A DNA stretch of 64,000 nucleotides from Acidobacteriota bacterium (lineage in GTDB: Bacteria; Acidobacteriota; Blastocatellia; Chloracidobacteriales; JADJPF01), in the NCBI GenBank assembly GCA_016213785.1, contig JACQZQ010000008.1, positions 62,001 through 126,000 of the forward strand, read 5' to 3'. The notes beneath the pieces were generated by a model. It was not told where the DNA came from. It was given only the letters and a program-made list of their open reading frames with translations, and made no database searches. Positions 8,750 to 19,056 of this stretch are shown here, piece after piece. The first letter of the stretch is position 1. Every line of letters begins with the position of its first letter. Position numbers and translations under genes: made by a program.

Positions 8750-8828
8750 AAAAGCACATAGAAACTTTAATCAAAATTAAAAAGATATAATTTCTTAATC
8801 TTTAAAATTTTGATTTCTATGTGCTTTT
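8750..8828 (+). promoter_or_regulatory. Long hairpin upstream of purA
   Basis: A 15-bp perfect outer stem, AAAAGCACATAGAAA (8750-8764) with TTTCTATGTGCTTTT (8814-8828), continues inward through TCAAAATT (8771-8778) / AATTTTGA (8806-8813) after a 6-nt left bulge. It ends in TTTTCTAATTT 18 nt before the purA ATG. It can be the trxA terminator, or a leader structure through which purA transcripts must pass. Confidence 0.6.
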
Positions 8829-8843
8829 CTAATTTAGGAATAA

Positions 8844-10148
<1,305 letters not shown>

Positions 10149-10169
10149 TTTTATTTTTAGGAAAATTAA

Positions 10170-11498
10170 ATGAAATATGATTTAACCGTTATTGGAGGAG
10201 GGCTTGCAGGCAGTGAAGCTGCTTGGCAGGCTGCTAGTTTTGGTCTAAAAGTAAAGCTTTATGAAATGAGGCCAGAAACTCCTACACCCGCACATAAAAC
10301 CGATAAATTAGCAGAAATTGTCTGTAGTAATTCTCTAAAATCTGATGAAGTAGGTACAGCACCTTATTTATTAAAAGAAGAACTTCGTCGAGCTAATTCT
10401 TTACTTCTTGAGGTAGCAAAAGGATGTCGAGTTCCTGCTGGTGCAGCACTTGCAGTTGATAGAGAAATTTTTGCTACCGAAGTTACTCGCCATATTGAGG
10501 CTAACCCAAATATTGATCTAGTAAGAGCAGAACTCAAAGAAATTCCTAATCAAGGACAAGTAATTATTGCTACTGGGCCTCTTACCTCTGCTAGTTTATC
10601 TAAAGCTATTTGTGAGCTAACAGGTAGAGAACATCTTTATTTTTATGATGCAATTAGCCCAGTTGTTGATGCAGAAACTATTAACTATGATAAAGTGTTT
10701 CGTGCTGCTCGCTATGATAAAGGCGATAAAGACTATATTAATTGCCCAATGAACATAGACGAGTATAATGCTTTTTATGATGCATTAATTAGTGCTGAAT
10801 CTGTTCCAATAAAAGACTTTGAGAAAGCGCTTTATTTTGAAGGATGTTTACCAATTGAAGAGTTAGCTCGTCGAGGTCGTGATACTTTAAGGTTTGGGCC
10901 TATGAAGCCTGTAGGACTAGTAGACCCTAAAACAGGAAAATTTCCTTATGCTGCTGTTCAGCTTAGGCAAGAAAACTTAATGGCTGATAGTTACAACTTA
11001 GTAGGTTTTCAAAATCATCTTAAGTTTGGTGAACAGAAGCAAGTCCTTCGGCTAATTCCAGGATTAGAGAATGCAGAGTTTATTAAGTATGGACAAATTC
11101 ATAGAAATACTTATATTAACGCTCCAGATATGTTAAATACGCTACTTCAAGTAAAAAAAGAGCCAAGAATTTATTTTGCTGGGCAAATTTCTGGAGTTGA
11201 GGGTTATGTAGAATCAATTGCTACAGGGTTGGTTTCTGGAATAACTGCTGCTCGTATTAGCAAAGGACTTCAACCAATTCCACTTCCTCGTGTTAGTGCA
11301 ATTGGAAGCCTATTAAACTATGTTGCTAATTGTGAAGTGCGCCCATTTCAACCTGCAAATATAACATTTTCTTTACTCCCAACAGTTGAAGTAGAAGAAA
11401 GGCGCAGAGTAAAACAAAAGGCAGAACGTAGACAGCTACAAGTAAAATTAGCTTTAGAAGCTTTTGATGAATGGCTAAAAGAGGTTTTTCCAAAATAA
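10170..11498 (+). CDS. trmFO: Methylenetetrahydrofolate-tRNA-(uracil-5-)-methyltransferase
   Basis: 442 residues. The N-terminal FAD-binding motif IGGGLAGSEAAWQAA is followed by the diagnostic YEMRPETPTPAHKTDKLAE and CSNSLKSD segments, the latter with the Cys used in catalysis. GFQNHLKFGEQKQVLRLIPG and the FAGQISGVEGYVESIATGL C-terminal FAD region are also present. The enzyme makes the T54 (m5U) of the tRNA T-loop using methylene-THF and FADH2, and replaces TrmA in many Gram-positive bacteria and several other phyla. GGAAAATTAA precedes the ATG. It sits between purA and a VWFA gene on the same strand. Confidence 0.96.
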   Translation: MKYDLTVIGGGLAGSEAAWQAASFGLKVKLYEMRPETPTPAHKTDKLAEIVCSNSLKSDEVGTAPYLLKEELRRANSLLLEVAKGCRVPAGAALAVDREIFATEVTRHIEANPNIDLVRAELKEIPNQGQVIIATGPLTSASLSKAICELTGREHLYFYDAISPVVDAETINYDKVFRAARYDKGDKDYINCPMNIDEYNAFYDALISAESVPIKDFEKALYFEGCLPIEELARRGRDTLRFGPMKPVGLVDPKTGKFPYAAVQLRQENLMADSYNLVGFQNHLKFGEQKQVLRLIPGLENAEFIKYGQIHRNTYINAPDMLNTLLQVKKEPRIYFAGQISGVEGYVESIATGLVSGITAARISKGLQPIPLPRVSAIGSLLNYVANCEVRPFQPANITFSLLPTVEVEERRRVKQKAERRQLQVKLALEAFDEWLKEVFPK

Positions 11499-11518
11499 TA
11501 ATTTTGGGTCTTAGAAAT

Positions 11519-12481
11519 ATGAAAAAACGTCTACTAATTTTAACTGGCTTTTTTATAATATTTTGCTGGCTAAACTTTAATAGTTTAGCCCAAAACGTTA
11601 GACCTTTAGTTCAGGACGAAAAACAACCTACTACCAAAACTTCTAAACCTGCTCAAGATGATAATGTTGTAAGAATAAAAACAGAGCTAGTTACTGTGCT
11701 TGTTTCTGTTACTGATCAAAAAGGCAATCTAGTAAGTAACCTTACAAAAGATGACTTTGAATTAAGCGAAAATAGTATTCCACAAGAAATTTTTACTGTT
11801 TCTAAAGAAAATACTGCTCCTTTACGCTTAGTAGTGCTTTTTGATACAAGTGTTAGCGTTAAACCTAAAATCAAATTTCAACAACAAGCTGCTACTAAAT
11901 TTTTTAGATCTGTACTTAGGCCAGTAGATCAAGCTGCATTACTTAGTTTTAACCATGATGTTATGGTTGAAAAAAGTTTTACTTCTGATATAGAAGCCCT
12001 AGCCGATGCTACTCGCTCCTTAAAAGCAAAAGGTGGAACTGCTCTTTATGATGCTATTTATTTAGCTTCTCAACAGTTAGAAAAAATTCAAGGCCGAAGA
12101 GTTATTGTTATTATTTCTGATGGAGCAAACGTAATTAGCAAAACTACTTTAGATAATGCTCTGAAAATGGCAGAAAAAGCAGATGCAGTAATCTATGGAA
12201 TTTATACAGCAACAAGATTAGAAGAAGTTGGTGTAGTAAGTGGAGATAAAGAGCTAGAAAAGATTTGTGAAAAAACAGGTGGTGAAGTCTTTTTTCCAAA
12301 AGATATTAATGATCTAGACGAGAGTTTTAACCGGTTAGCCGCCGTAGTTCGTGCTCAATATGCATTAACTTTTTATCCTAGTACTGAACAGGGGGGAAGT
12401 TATAGAGCACTTCAAGTTAATGTAAAGAAAGCTGACTTGAAAGTAAAAGCGCGAAAAGGCTACTATGCTTCTAAAGACTAA
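11519..12481 (+). CDS. VWFA domain protein of the acidobacterial VWFA-related type, secreted
   Basis: 320 residues from the ATG at 11519; the ORF-track start at 11471 lies inside trmFO and would spoil the signal peptide. MKKRLLILTGFFIIFCWLNF is a signal peptide with SLAQ near the cleavage point. Then comes VRIKTELVTVLVSVTDQKGN, the strand that characteristically precedes the VWFA domain in these proteins. The MIDAS motif is VVLFDTSVSVKP (D-x-S-x-S, the last small residue before Val rather than Gly-Ser-Met), with GGTALYDAI and VIISDGAN later. This protein type is expanded in Acidobacteria; its function is unknown, presumably periplasmic or extracellular binding. Confidence 0.85.
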   Translation: MKKRLLILTGFFIIFCWLNFNSLAQNVRPLVQDEKQPTTKTSKPAQDDNVVRIKTELVTVLVSVTDQKGNLVSNLTKDDFELSENSIPQEIFTVSKENTAPLRLVVLFDTSVSVKPKIKFQQQAATKFFRSVLRPVDQAALLSFNHDVMVEKSFTSDIEALADATRSLKAKGGTALYDAIYLASQQLEKIQGRRVIVIISDGANVISKTTLDNALKMAEKADAVIYGIYTATRLEEVGVVSGDKELEKICEKTGGEVFFPKDINDLDESFNRLAAVVRAQYALTFYPSTEQGGSYRALQVNVKKADLKVKARKGYYASKD

Positions 12482-12511
12482 GTTTTAGAATATTTTCCAA
12501 CCCTAGGTATA

Positions 12512-13408
12512 ATGTCTATGCAAGAATATGTGGATAAATTTATTGATCATTTAATGTATGAGCGTAATGTATCTGAACATACATTGCGTAATTATCGGAT
12601 AGATTTAGAGAGTTTTTACGAACATATTGCTCCTAGAAATAGTGCAGGCGTTCAAGCAGAGGTTGAGCCTAAAACCATAGATGTAATAGCAATTCGAGGC
12701 TTTGTATCTAAGCTTTATCAAGAAAACAAGAAAAAGTCTTCAGTTGCCCGGCGTATAGCTGCGTTGCGCTCATTTTTTAACTTTTTATTAAAAGAAAAAA
12801 TAATTGATCTAAATCCTGCTCATTTAGTTACTTCTCCAAAAGTAGAAAAGAAAACGCCTCATACATTGACTATAGACGAAGTACTAAAATTCTTAGAAGT
12901 TCCTGATAAAGAAACTGTCTTAGGGAAACGAGATAGGGCTATCTTAGAGCTTCTTTATGGCTCAGGTCTAAGAGTCTCTGAACTTGTTAATCTTAACTTA
13001 AATGATATAGATTTTAAGAACTATGCCTTACGTATTAAAATAAAAGGTAGAAAAGAAAGGATCGTTCCTTTTAGTGAACATGCTAGGATTGCTATAGAGA
13101 CTTACTTAGGGGTAAGGGGAGAGCTTTTAGCAGAAGCTTCAGAAGATATGCGTGATCCTATGGCTATTTTTCTTAATTATCAAGGTACAAGGATTACTAC
13201 TCGCTCAGTAGGAAGAATGATTGATAAATATATTAAGGAAGAATGCCCTGAGCTTAAAAATGTTAACCCACAAGCCTTAAGACATTCTTTTGCTACACAT
13301 TTATTAGAAGCAGGGGCAGATTTACGTTCCTTAAAAGAGCTTTTAGGCCATGCAAGGCTAACCACTACTCAGCAATATGCCCAGGCTATGGCTCAAAAGT
13401 TAGCTTAA
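12512..13408 (+). CDS. xerC: Xer-type tyrosine recombinase
   Basis: 298 residues, the length of XerC/XerD. The N-terminal SAM-like core-binding domain ([20 protein letters not shown]) precedes the catalytic domain. The catalytic residues are visible: Arg in [12 protein letters not shown], Lys in [11 protein letters not shown], His-x-x-Arg region in [17 protein letters not shown], His in [13 protein letters not shown] and the final Tyr. The [14 protein letters not shown] wording is closer to XerC than XerD. It resolves chromosome dimers at dif with a partner recombinase. It is chromosomal in context (purA-trmFO-VWFA-xer-queC), with no integron or phage genes nearby. The canonical YTH after the Tyr is YAQ here. 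Confidence 0.9.
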   Translation: MSMQEYVDKFIDHLMYERNVSEHTLRNYRIDLESFYEHIAPRNSAGVQAEVEPKTIDVIAIRGFVSKLYQENKKKSSVARRIAALRSFFNFLLKEKIIDLNPAHLVTSPKVEKKTPHTLTIDEVLKFLEVPDKETVLGKRDRAILELLYGSGLRVSELVNLNLNDIDFKNYALRIKIKGRKERIVPFSEHARIAIETYLGVRGELLAEASEDMRDPMAIFLNYQGTRITTRSVGRMIDKYIKEECPELKNVNPQALRHSFATHLLEAGADLRSLKELLGHARLTTTQQYAQAMAQKLA

Positions 13409-13421
13409 AATAGTTAAACTT

Positions 13422-14108
13422 ATGAATAAAAAAGCAGTTATCTTATTAAGTGGTGGACTTGATTCCACTACTGTTTTAGGAATTGCAAAATCTGAAGGCT
13501 TCACCCTTTATGCACTTTCTTTTTGTTATGGGCAACGCCACGATATAGAGCTAAAGCAGGCAGAAAAAATTGCTCTACGATTTGATGTAGCCGAACATGC
13601 AATTATTAATATTGATTTAAGGCGTATTGGAGGCTCTGCTTTAACTTCAGATGTTTCTGTCCCTAAAAATAGATCTTTAGGAGAAATGGAAGAAAATATT
13701 CCTATTACTTATGTTCCAGCACGTAATACGGTTTTTCTTTCTCTAGCTTTAGGTTGGGCAGAAGTCTTAGGTGCCGCGGATATATTTATTGGGGTAAATG
13801 CTTTAGATTACTCAGGTTATCCTGATTGCCGCCCAGAATATATTGCTGCTTTTGAAAATTTAGCTAATTTAGCTACTAGTGCAGGAGTTGAAAACCGGCT
13901 AAAGTTTTCTATTCATACACCTCTAATTAACCTAACAAAAGCACAAATTATTGAAAAAGGGTTAGCTTTAGGAATTGATTATTCTTTAACTCATAGCTGT
14001 TATGACCCTAATAGAGAGGGTTTAGCTTGTGGCAAGTGTGATAGCTGCCAGCTAAGGCTAAAGGGTTTTCAAGAAATAGGTTCAATAGATCCTATTAAGT
14101 ATGAATAA
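13422..14108 (+). CDS. queC: 7-cyano-7-deazaguanine synthase
   Basis: 228 residues. The N-terminal PP-loop [10 protein letters not shown] (residues 8-17) binds ATP, and [14 protein letters not shown] is the family motif. A four-Cys zinc site near the C-terminus reads C-x8-C-x2-C-x2-C ([17 protein letters not shown]). QueC turns carboxy-deazaguanine into preQ0, the precursor of queuosine in tRNA. queD, queE and queF are not in the window. It starts 13 bp after the recombinase stop and is last in the run; it is convergent with the Ser/Thr kinase, with only 9 bp between stops, and no separate terminator was seen. Confidence 0.96.
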   Translation: MNKKAVILLSGGLDSTTVLGIAKSEGFTLYALSFCYGQRHDIELKQAEKIALRFDVAEHAIINIDLRRIGGSALTSDVSVPKNRSLGEMEENIPITYVPARNTVFLSLALGWAEVLGAADIFIGVNALDYSGYPDCRPEYIAAFENLANLATSAGVENRLKFSIHTPLINLTKAQIIEKGLALGIDYSLTHSCYDPNREGLACGKCDSCQLRLKGFQEIGSIDPIKYE

Positions 14109-14117
14109 TAGATAAGC

Positions 14118-15341
14118 TTATGCCTTAAGCAATAAAATTATTATTACTATCAAGATAAAAATAATTACCCCTATTGCTCCTAAAGCCCAATAATGCCAAT
14201 TATTTTTTAGATTTGTTTTAATCTCAGAAGAAATTGCTATAGGTGGTTTTGAATATTCAGGATCAACATATTTAACAATGGAGATCCCATCATTTTGCTG
14301 TTTTACTACAGGGATTAAGCTAGGTGATTGGCTATTAAATAAATTTCTTAGGTCTGGAGGGCGGGAAATATCTGGGGAAATTGATGGATCAACGCTTATT
14401 GCATCTTCTAATTCCATAGCAAAATCTTTTGCTGATTGAGGCCGCTTAAGAGGACTCTTTTCTAGAGCATGCATAACTACACGCTCAACACTACTAGGTA
14501 AACTAGGACGACGACGTTTTAGACTTGGAACAGGTTCTTGAGTATGTTTATTTAGAATAATTTGAGGAGATGCATCTACAAATGGTGGAACTCCTGTTAG
14601 TAGCTCATAAATTATAATACCTAAACTATATATGTCTGAGCGTATATCTAAGTGATGACCATTACATTGTTCTGGAGACATATAGCGGGGTGTTCCCATT
14701 ACAATGTTTGTTGGTGAATATTCTGCTGTTATAGATTTATCCCAATTTACCTTGGCAATACCAAAATCTAATAACTTAACAAAATCATTATTACCATTAC
14801 GGTTTATTAGCATTATATTATCGGGTTTAAGATCCCTATGAATAATGCCTTTAGTATGTGCAGCTTCAAGACCATCACATATCTGCTTAACAATATTTAA
14901 TAATCTTTCTAGATTAAGTGGGCCTGTTTTCTGTAGTTCTTGTTTAAGGGTTACTCCTTCAAGTAATTCCATTACCATATACATTGGGCCCGTCCCAAGA
15001 ATATTAGCATCAAGTAATTCAACCACATTACTATGTTGAACTCTATGCGCAGCACGCACTTCATACTTAAAACGACTAACTGCTGCTTCGTCTTTGAGTA
15101 CGTTTTGACGTAGAGTTTTTATTGCACAAAGATGGTCTGTTTCTAAAATCTTAGCACGGTAAATATTACAAATACTTCCTTCACCTATTTTAGATTTTAT
15201 TTGATATTTATTATCTAAAATTAGATCAAGAAAAGGATCAGTACCTAACTCAGGGCTGTTTATAAGCAATGAGCCATCATAAGGGCAATGGATGACCTTA
15301 TCTAAGAAAGAGCGGTGGCATTGCTGGCATTCTTTAGACAT
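14118..15341 (-). CDS. Membrane-anchored Ser/Thr protein kinase with N-terminal zinc ribbon
   Basis: 407 residues from ATG 15341, chosen because GAGGTGG lies six bases upstream; the track's TTG start has no such site. The N-terminus MSKECQQCHRSF with HCPYDG forms a CxxC...CxxD/G zinc-ribbon-like element. The Hanks kinase domain spans about residues 43-310: a glycine loop reading IGEGSICNIY (the third Gly is lost), Lys in CAIKTL, HRDLKPDN, DFGIAKV, GTPRYMSPEQ and RSDIYSLGIIIYEL. A single C-terminal helix (WALGAIGVIIFILIVIIILL) anchors it, and nothing recognisable lies outside the membrane. No cognate phosphatase or FHA gene is adjacent. The leader has competing hairpins (see regulatory feature). 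Confidence 0.9.
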   Translation of the reverse strand: MSKECQQCHRSFLDKVIHCPYDGSLLINSPELGTDPFLDLILDNKYQIKSKIGEGSICNIYRAKILETDHLCAIKTLRQNVLKDEAAVSRFKYEVRAAHRVQHSNVVELLDANILGTGPMYMVMELLEGVTLKQELQKTGPLNLERLLNIVKQICDGLEAAHTKGIIHRDLKPDNIMLINRNGNNDFVKLLDFGIAKVNWDKSITAEYSPTNIVMGTPRYMSPEQCNGHHLDIRSDIYSLGIIIYELLTGVPPFVDASPQIILNKHTQEPVPSLKRRRPSLPSSVERVVMHALEKSPLKRPQSAKDFAMELEDAISVDPSISPDISRPPDLRNLFNSQSPSLIPVVKQQNDGISIVKYVDPEYSKPPIAISSEIKTNLKNNWHYWALGAIGVIIFILIVIIILLLKA

Positions 15342-15344
15342 TGC

Positions 15345-15391
15345 CCACCTCGCCAATTTGCGAGGGCATTGTGCTTTTGGCTCAACCCTCG
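15345..15391 (-). promoter_or_regulatory. Leader with mutually exclusive hairpins over the kinase ribosome-binding site
   Basis: On the minus-strand transcript, the segment CCTCGC (15365-15360) can pair with GCGAGG (15353-15348), which overlaps the Shine-Dalgarno GAGGTGG. The same segment, as CCCTCG (15366-15361), can pair with the upstream CGAGGG (15391-15386). The two stems exclude each other, the usual logic of a translational switch. An 11-codon upstream ORF (ATG at 15369, stop overlapping the kinase start) also spans the region. No known riboswitch class was recognised, and the stems are only 6 bp each. Confidence 0.4.
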
Positions 15392-15423
15392 GCTAATTTA
15401 TAAGACCTTAAGGTCTAAAAATT

Positions 15424-17193
15424 TTATTGCTTAAAATAAAACTCTTCTGCATTCCAAGTTAAAGTTGGTATCACTGGAGCAGGCTTAAAATTACCTAAGT
15501 TCTTTTGTGCTGCTGCTAGCACATTTTCGTTAACTAAATAGATAATAGGAAAATTATTTGCCCAATCAGCTTGAATTTTATTATATATGTCTTGACGCTC
15601 TTTAATTGATTGCTTTTTCAAAGCATCATTTAATCCTCTCGCTGCTTGAGCTAACCATTCATCTGATCCTGTTGTTGCACTTACGCTTGTTAAACTTACT
15701 TCAGATGGGTCATTAAAATAAAGGTTTTTTCCTGCTTTACTTAGGTAAGGCTGCATAAATACAGGATCAGGCAATAATGGTGTAGATTCAACTAAAGCTG
15801 TTTCAAACAAACCATTATTTACTAGTCCCCAAAACTTTTTATAATCTACTTGATCTGGTTCTACTTGAATACCAACTTTTTTCATATCTTCAACTAAACG
15901 GTTTGCTAATTGCTGAGGAACATATTCATTTAAGTGCAGGAGTGTAAAGCGAATTGTAGTTCCATTAGGATCTTTTAAGTTATTGTTTGCTCCTGTTGCA
16001 TACTTGGCAGTACTTAATAAATTTTGAGCAGCTTTTACATCATAAGTATATTTTTTAGTATCAGGGTTAAACCAAAGTTTATTATCTGGAGTTATTATGC
16101 TATAAGCAGGTCGAGCCATAGAACTAAAAACTTCTGAGGCCATTTTGTCCCGTTCTATTAATGCGGAAACTGCACGACGGAAATTAGGAGTACGAAACCA
16201 AGTTGCTTTGACATTGTCATTTTTACCATATTCAGTACGCCAATTAAGCACTAACTGCCAAACAGATATAGCAGGGCCAGCATCCTTAATGACAAACCTA
16301 TCATTGCCCTCAAATGATTGTTTTTGCGCTTGGATTAATTGTGCTACATGGTAGTCGCCTCTGGTAAGTAGATTATTTTGTTGCTCTTGACGAGAAACTT
16401 TTAATGAATAAGTAATACCATCTAAATAAGGTAGCGCTGTTCCTAAATTATCTGTTTTCCAATAATAAGGATTATACACTAAGGCAATTTCTTTTTCTGA
16501 ATAGCTCTTTAATACAAATGGCCCAGAGGAAACTATTTTTTCTGGAGGGGTATCTAGACCATAAGCTGTTTTAGGGTCTGACTTTAGAAAATAGTCTTCC
16601 ATTGCTCGTTTAGAAACAATTGGAATTCTAGAGAGTAATTCTCTAATAGGTTCATAATAGTCAGCAAAAGTAATTTTTACTGTTAATTGGTTTACTTTTG
16701 TAAGTTCTGGTGCCTTGCCATCTAGTTTTATTAAATCACCAAGAAATGAATTAATCCTATTATCCCAAGTAGCTTTAATAGAAAAAATTACATCCTCGGC
16801 TGTAATTGGTACTCCATTAGAAAAAGCCAGCCCTTCTCGTAAATAAATAATATAACTATTGTTTTCTGCTTTATCGATAGAACGAGCCATTCCATCATTA
16901 GCAACTTTTTGAGCAACATTGTCATAATCAATCAATGTTCCATAAAGCTTAGATGTTATTTCGTATGTCTCTGGTGTAGAAGATAGAAAAGGGTTAAATG
17001 TTAAAGGAGCACCAGAAATGCCAAGTTTTAAGGTTCCTCCCCATTTACCAGGCTCACAGGTAGACTTTTTAGGGTCTTTAGGGAGGGTTACATTGTGTAC
17101 AACAGCTTTGTCTCCACAATTTAAGTTCATTAAAGCAAAACTAATAATTAACAAAAGGCTTAGGGAAATAGATAAAAATGAACGTTTTTTCAT
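15424..17193 (-). CDS. ABC transporter substrate-binding protein, peptide/nickel family (SBP_bac_5)
   Basis: 589 residues from ATG 17193 (MKKRSFLSISL); the track starts three codons earlier at a TTG that sits too close to the AAGGGG. The signal segment SLSLLLIISFALMNLNCGDK has a Cys like a lipoprotein but an atypical lipobox. The family core is clear: GGTLKLGISGAPLTFNPF, then YIIYLREGLAFSNGVPITAEDVIFSI near residue 120, and the RRAVSALIERDKMA region. These proteins bind oligopeptides, dipeptides or nickel chelates for an ABC importer. No permease or ATPase genes are adjacent, so the partners must be elsewhere or the protein is an orphan. A Ser/Thr kinase lies downstream on the same strand. 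Confidence 0.88.
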   Translation of the reverse strand: MKKRSFLSISLSLLLIISFALMNLNCGDKAVVHNVTLPKDPKKSTCEPGKWGGTLKLGISGAPLTFNPFLSSTPETYEITSKLYGTLIDYDNVAQKVANDGMARSIDKAENNSYIIYLREGLAFSNGVPITAEDVIFSIKATWDNRINSFLGDLIKLDGKAPELTKVNQLTVKITFADYYEPIRELLSRIPIVSKRAMEDYFLKSDPKTAYGLDTPPEKIVSSGPFVLKSYSEKEIALVYNPYYWKTDNLGTALPYLDGITYSLKVSRQEQQNNLLTRGDYHVAQLIQAQKQSFEGNDRFVIKDAGPAISVWQLVLNWRTEYGKNDNVKATWFRTPNFRRAVSALIERDKMASEVFSSMARPAYSIITPDNKLWFNPDTKKYTYDVKAAQNLLSTAKYATGANNNLKDPNGTTIRFTLLHLNEYVPQQLANRLVEDMKKVGIQVEPDQVDYKKFWGLVNNGLFETALVESTPLLPDPVFMQPYLSKAGKNLYFNDPSEVSLTSVSATTGSDEWLAQAARGLNDALKKQSIKERQDIYNKIQADWANNFPIIYLVNENVLAAAQKNLGNFKPAPVIPTLTWNAEEFYFKQ

Positions 17194-17255
17194 AGTGGAC
17201 AAGTCCCCTTCTAGATTCCTAACAATGGATTAATGGATTTATATTTTAGAGGTTA

Positions 17256-17540
17256 TTAAAACCCCTCATCTTCAACTTCACTTTCTTTATTATCTGTATC
17301 TGTAAGACCTATTTTAGGGCTATAGTCGCTTGTAGAACATAATTGGTTAGCTTCTTTTTTTAAGTTTTCATGCCTAGCCTTAAATTCTACTAAACATTCT
17401 GATGGAACTTTTTCAGAAATAAACCATTGAGGATTACTTTCTTTGAGTTCCCTTAACCAAGTTTTTTCTAATTGAGTATGTAAACTTAGTAAGTTTGGTA
17501 AGACCGCTTCTCCACAAAGCGGACAAGTATTATCGTTCAT
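17256..17540 (-). CDS. Hypothetical small protein with a CxxC motif
   Basis: 94 residues when started at MNDNTCPLCGEAVL (ATG 17540). The track's longer version adds 20 residues that look like untranslated leader. AGAGAG lies upstream. The only motif is CPLCGEAVLPNLLSLHTQ, half of a zinc finger-like element, followed by a Trp- and Glu-rich helical stretch and an acidic tail (TDNKESEVEDEGF). It lies between the MCE and the substrate-binding protein genes on the same strand. No family was recognised; function unknown. Confidence 0.5.
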   Translation of the reverse strand: MNDNTCPLCGEAVLPNLLSLHTQLEKTWLRELKESNPQWFISEKVPSECLVEFKARHENLKKEANQLCSTSDYSPKIGLTDTDNKESEVEDEGF

Positions 17541-17643
17541 AAAAAATAAAATCTCTCTATTTTGGGTAATTTTAGGTGTTAGACTAATCGAAACTGTCAA
17601 AATTATACACAGGGATTTTTTTAAATAAAGACAAACAAAGAGA

Positions 17644-17664
17644 GAATTAAGGAAATCTTAATTC
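17644..17664 (-). terminator. Possible terminator after the MCE gene
   Basis: Perfect 8-bp stem GAATTAAG / CTTAATTC with a GAAAT loop, about 45 bp past the MCE stop. On the minus strand it is followed by a T-rich TCTCTTTGTTTG. AT-rich and weak. Confidence 0.4.
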
Positions 17665-17709
17665 AATTTAATAAAAACCCTGCTGATAAGTTAACTTAGT
17701 AAAATAATA

Positions 17710-18828
17710 TTAAAATAAAGTAAATTTAACATATTTTCTAGGTTTTTGACGGATATCATAAGCAAGTTTGGCGATTTCTACTGATATAGCAGAAAGATTC
17801 TCTGATAACCTAGGATCACTCATTATTAAATATAGTGTCCCTCTTTTGCTAGTTATTTTGTTAGAAAGCTTATTAACACTAGCTTCTAGCTCTTTTAAGT
17901 CGCTTTTAAGTTTAGGGTTATTTAGAAATTGTCCTGATGTACCCTTACCTTTTTGGGCACGCTCAAGCACTTGTTGAAAACGTTCTGATAATTTAATGCT
18001 ACGCTCTTGTATTTCTCTCACTCGTTTTTCAAGTTTCTCATCTTGCATAAAGCGGCCAACTGTACCCTTCCCTTTTTCTATTTCCTCTTGCAAATTATCT
18101 GCTAGATCTAAAAGTCTATTTATACTAGCTTCAATTTCTTTGTCATTACGAAACTTTCCTAGTGTACCTTTATTTTTTTCTAGCAAAGGCTCTAGTGTGT
18201 CTGTTGTGGCAAGTAGTTTTTTTAGGTTAACAGCAGCTTCATTATTAGCTTTATTATATTTTCCTACATTACCTTTTCCTTCATTTATCCATTTTGCATT
18301 TTCTTCTAAAATTGCTTGAAGTTCATTAAATTTTTTTCTAATTCCTTGTAAATTAGCTGAAACCATTGCAGGTGTTAACTCGATTTTTCCTAAAATATAG
18401 TCTCCATTTGATACTGGGGCTGAACTAGGGGTTCCTGGAATAATATTAACCCCTCTATCACCAAGCGCTCCTACTACAATTATTACTGCTACCGCATCTT
18501 TATGAATAACTTTTTCTATTGGTGCTCCATTAATAGTCGGAGAAAGTTCTAAAATAAGTTCAAATATATCAGGAGTTTGATTTTGTTCTGGTATACCTAA
18601 AAACCGGATTTCCTTAACTGCTCCAACTTTTACCCCTGCACATTGTACTTCTGCACCAGACTTTAGCCCATCTGCTTGAGTAAATTTTGCTTTTAATATA
18701 AAACTCTTATTCTCAGAGAAAAAAATAAAATAAGTTACTAAAAAGATAATTGAACTAAGTAGTACCACCACTGTTAGTGCTTCACTTTTTTCTGGAGGTT
18801 TAAGGTTTTTAGGTATTTGTCCTGACAT
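17710..18828 (-). CDS. MCE/MlaD domain protein with GKGTxGxF repeats
   Basis: 372 residues. A short cytoplasmic N-terminus is followed by one membrane helix (ALTVVVLLSSIIFLVTYFIFF). The MCE domain covers about residues 44-125 (FTQADGLKSGAEVQCAGVKVG, then GDRGVNIIPG). MCE proteins form hexameric rings or tunnels that move phospholipids between membranes. The rest is helical, with four repeats each carrying a GKGTVGRF-like turn (GKGNVGKY, NKGTLGKF, GKGTVGRF, GKGTSGQF) about 40-55 residues apart. Such a helical extension fits a tunnel-forming MCE protein. The usual mlaE and mlaF partners are not adjacent. Its ATG at 18828 lies back to back with the crotonase gene. Confidence 0.87.
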   Translation of the reverse strand: MSGQIPKNLKPPEKSEALTVVVLLSSIIFLVTYFIFFSENKSFILKAKFTQADGLKSGAEVQCAGVKVGAVKEIRFLGIPEQNQTPDIFELILELSPTINGAPIEKVIHKDAVAVIIVVGALGDRGVNIIPGTPSSAPVSNGDYILGKIELTPAMVSANLQGIRKKFNELQAILEENAKWINEGKGNVGKYNKANNEAAVNLKKLLATTDTLEPLLEKNKGTLGKFRNDKEIEASINRLLDLADNLQEEIEKGKGTVGRFMQDEKLEKRVREIQERSIKLSERFQQVLERAQKGKGTSGQFLNNPKLKSDLKELEASVNKLSNKITSKRGTLYLIMSDPRLSENLSAISVEIAKLAYDIRQKPRKYVKFTLF

Positions 18829-19056
18829 AGTTTAGCTATTGCCCTAATTATTAATATATAAATAATAGCAATAATGATAAGTTAGAAAAAGTATATTTAC
18901 AAAAAAGCCTGCTCAAAAATCTAGAAAGCTTAAAAACAGAAGCCTTTATCCAGAAAAGCTTACATTAGTAGAATATAAATAAGTAAAAGATGTATTATGG
19001 CAAAGAAAATACATTAAAGCTTCTTATCTCTAAAACTACTTAATACACAAAACCTT

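Noticed and set aside
12512-13408. Tyrosine recombinase as a phage or integron integrase
   Set aside because: Length and motif wording match XerC, and the neighbours are housekeeping genes.
15403-15416. Perfect palindrome AGACCTTAAGGTCT
   Set aside because: No loop and no U-run, so not a terminator. It could be an operator, but one copy in AT-rich DNA is weak evidence.
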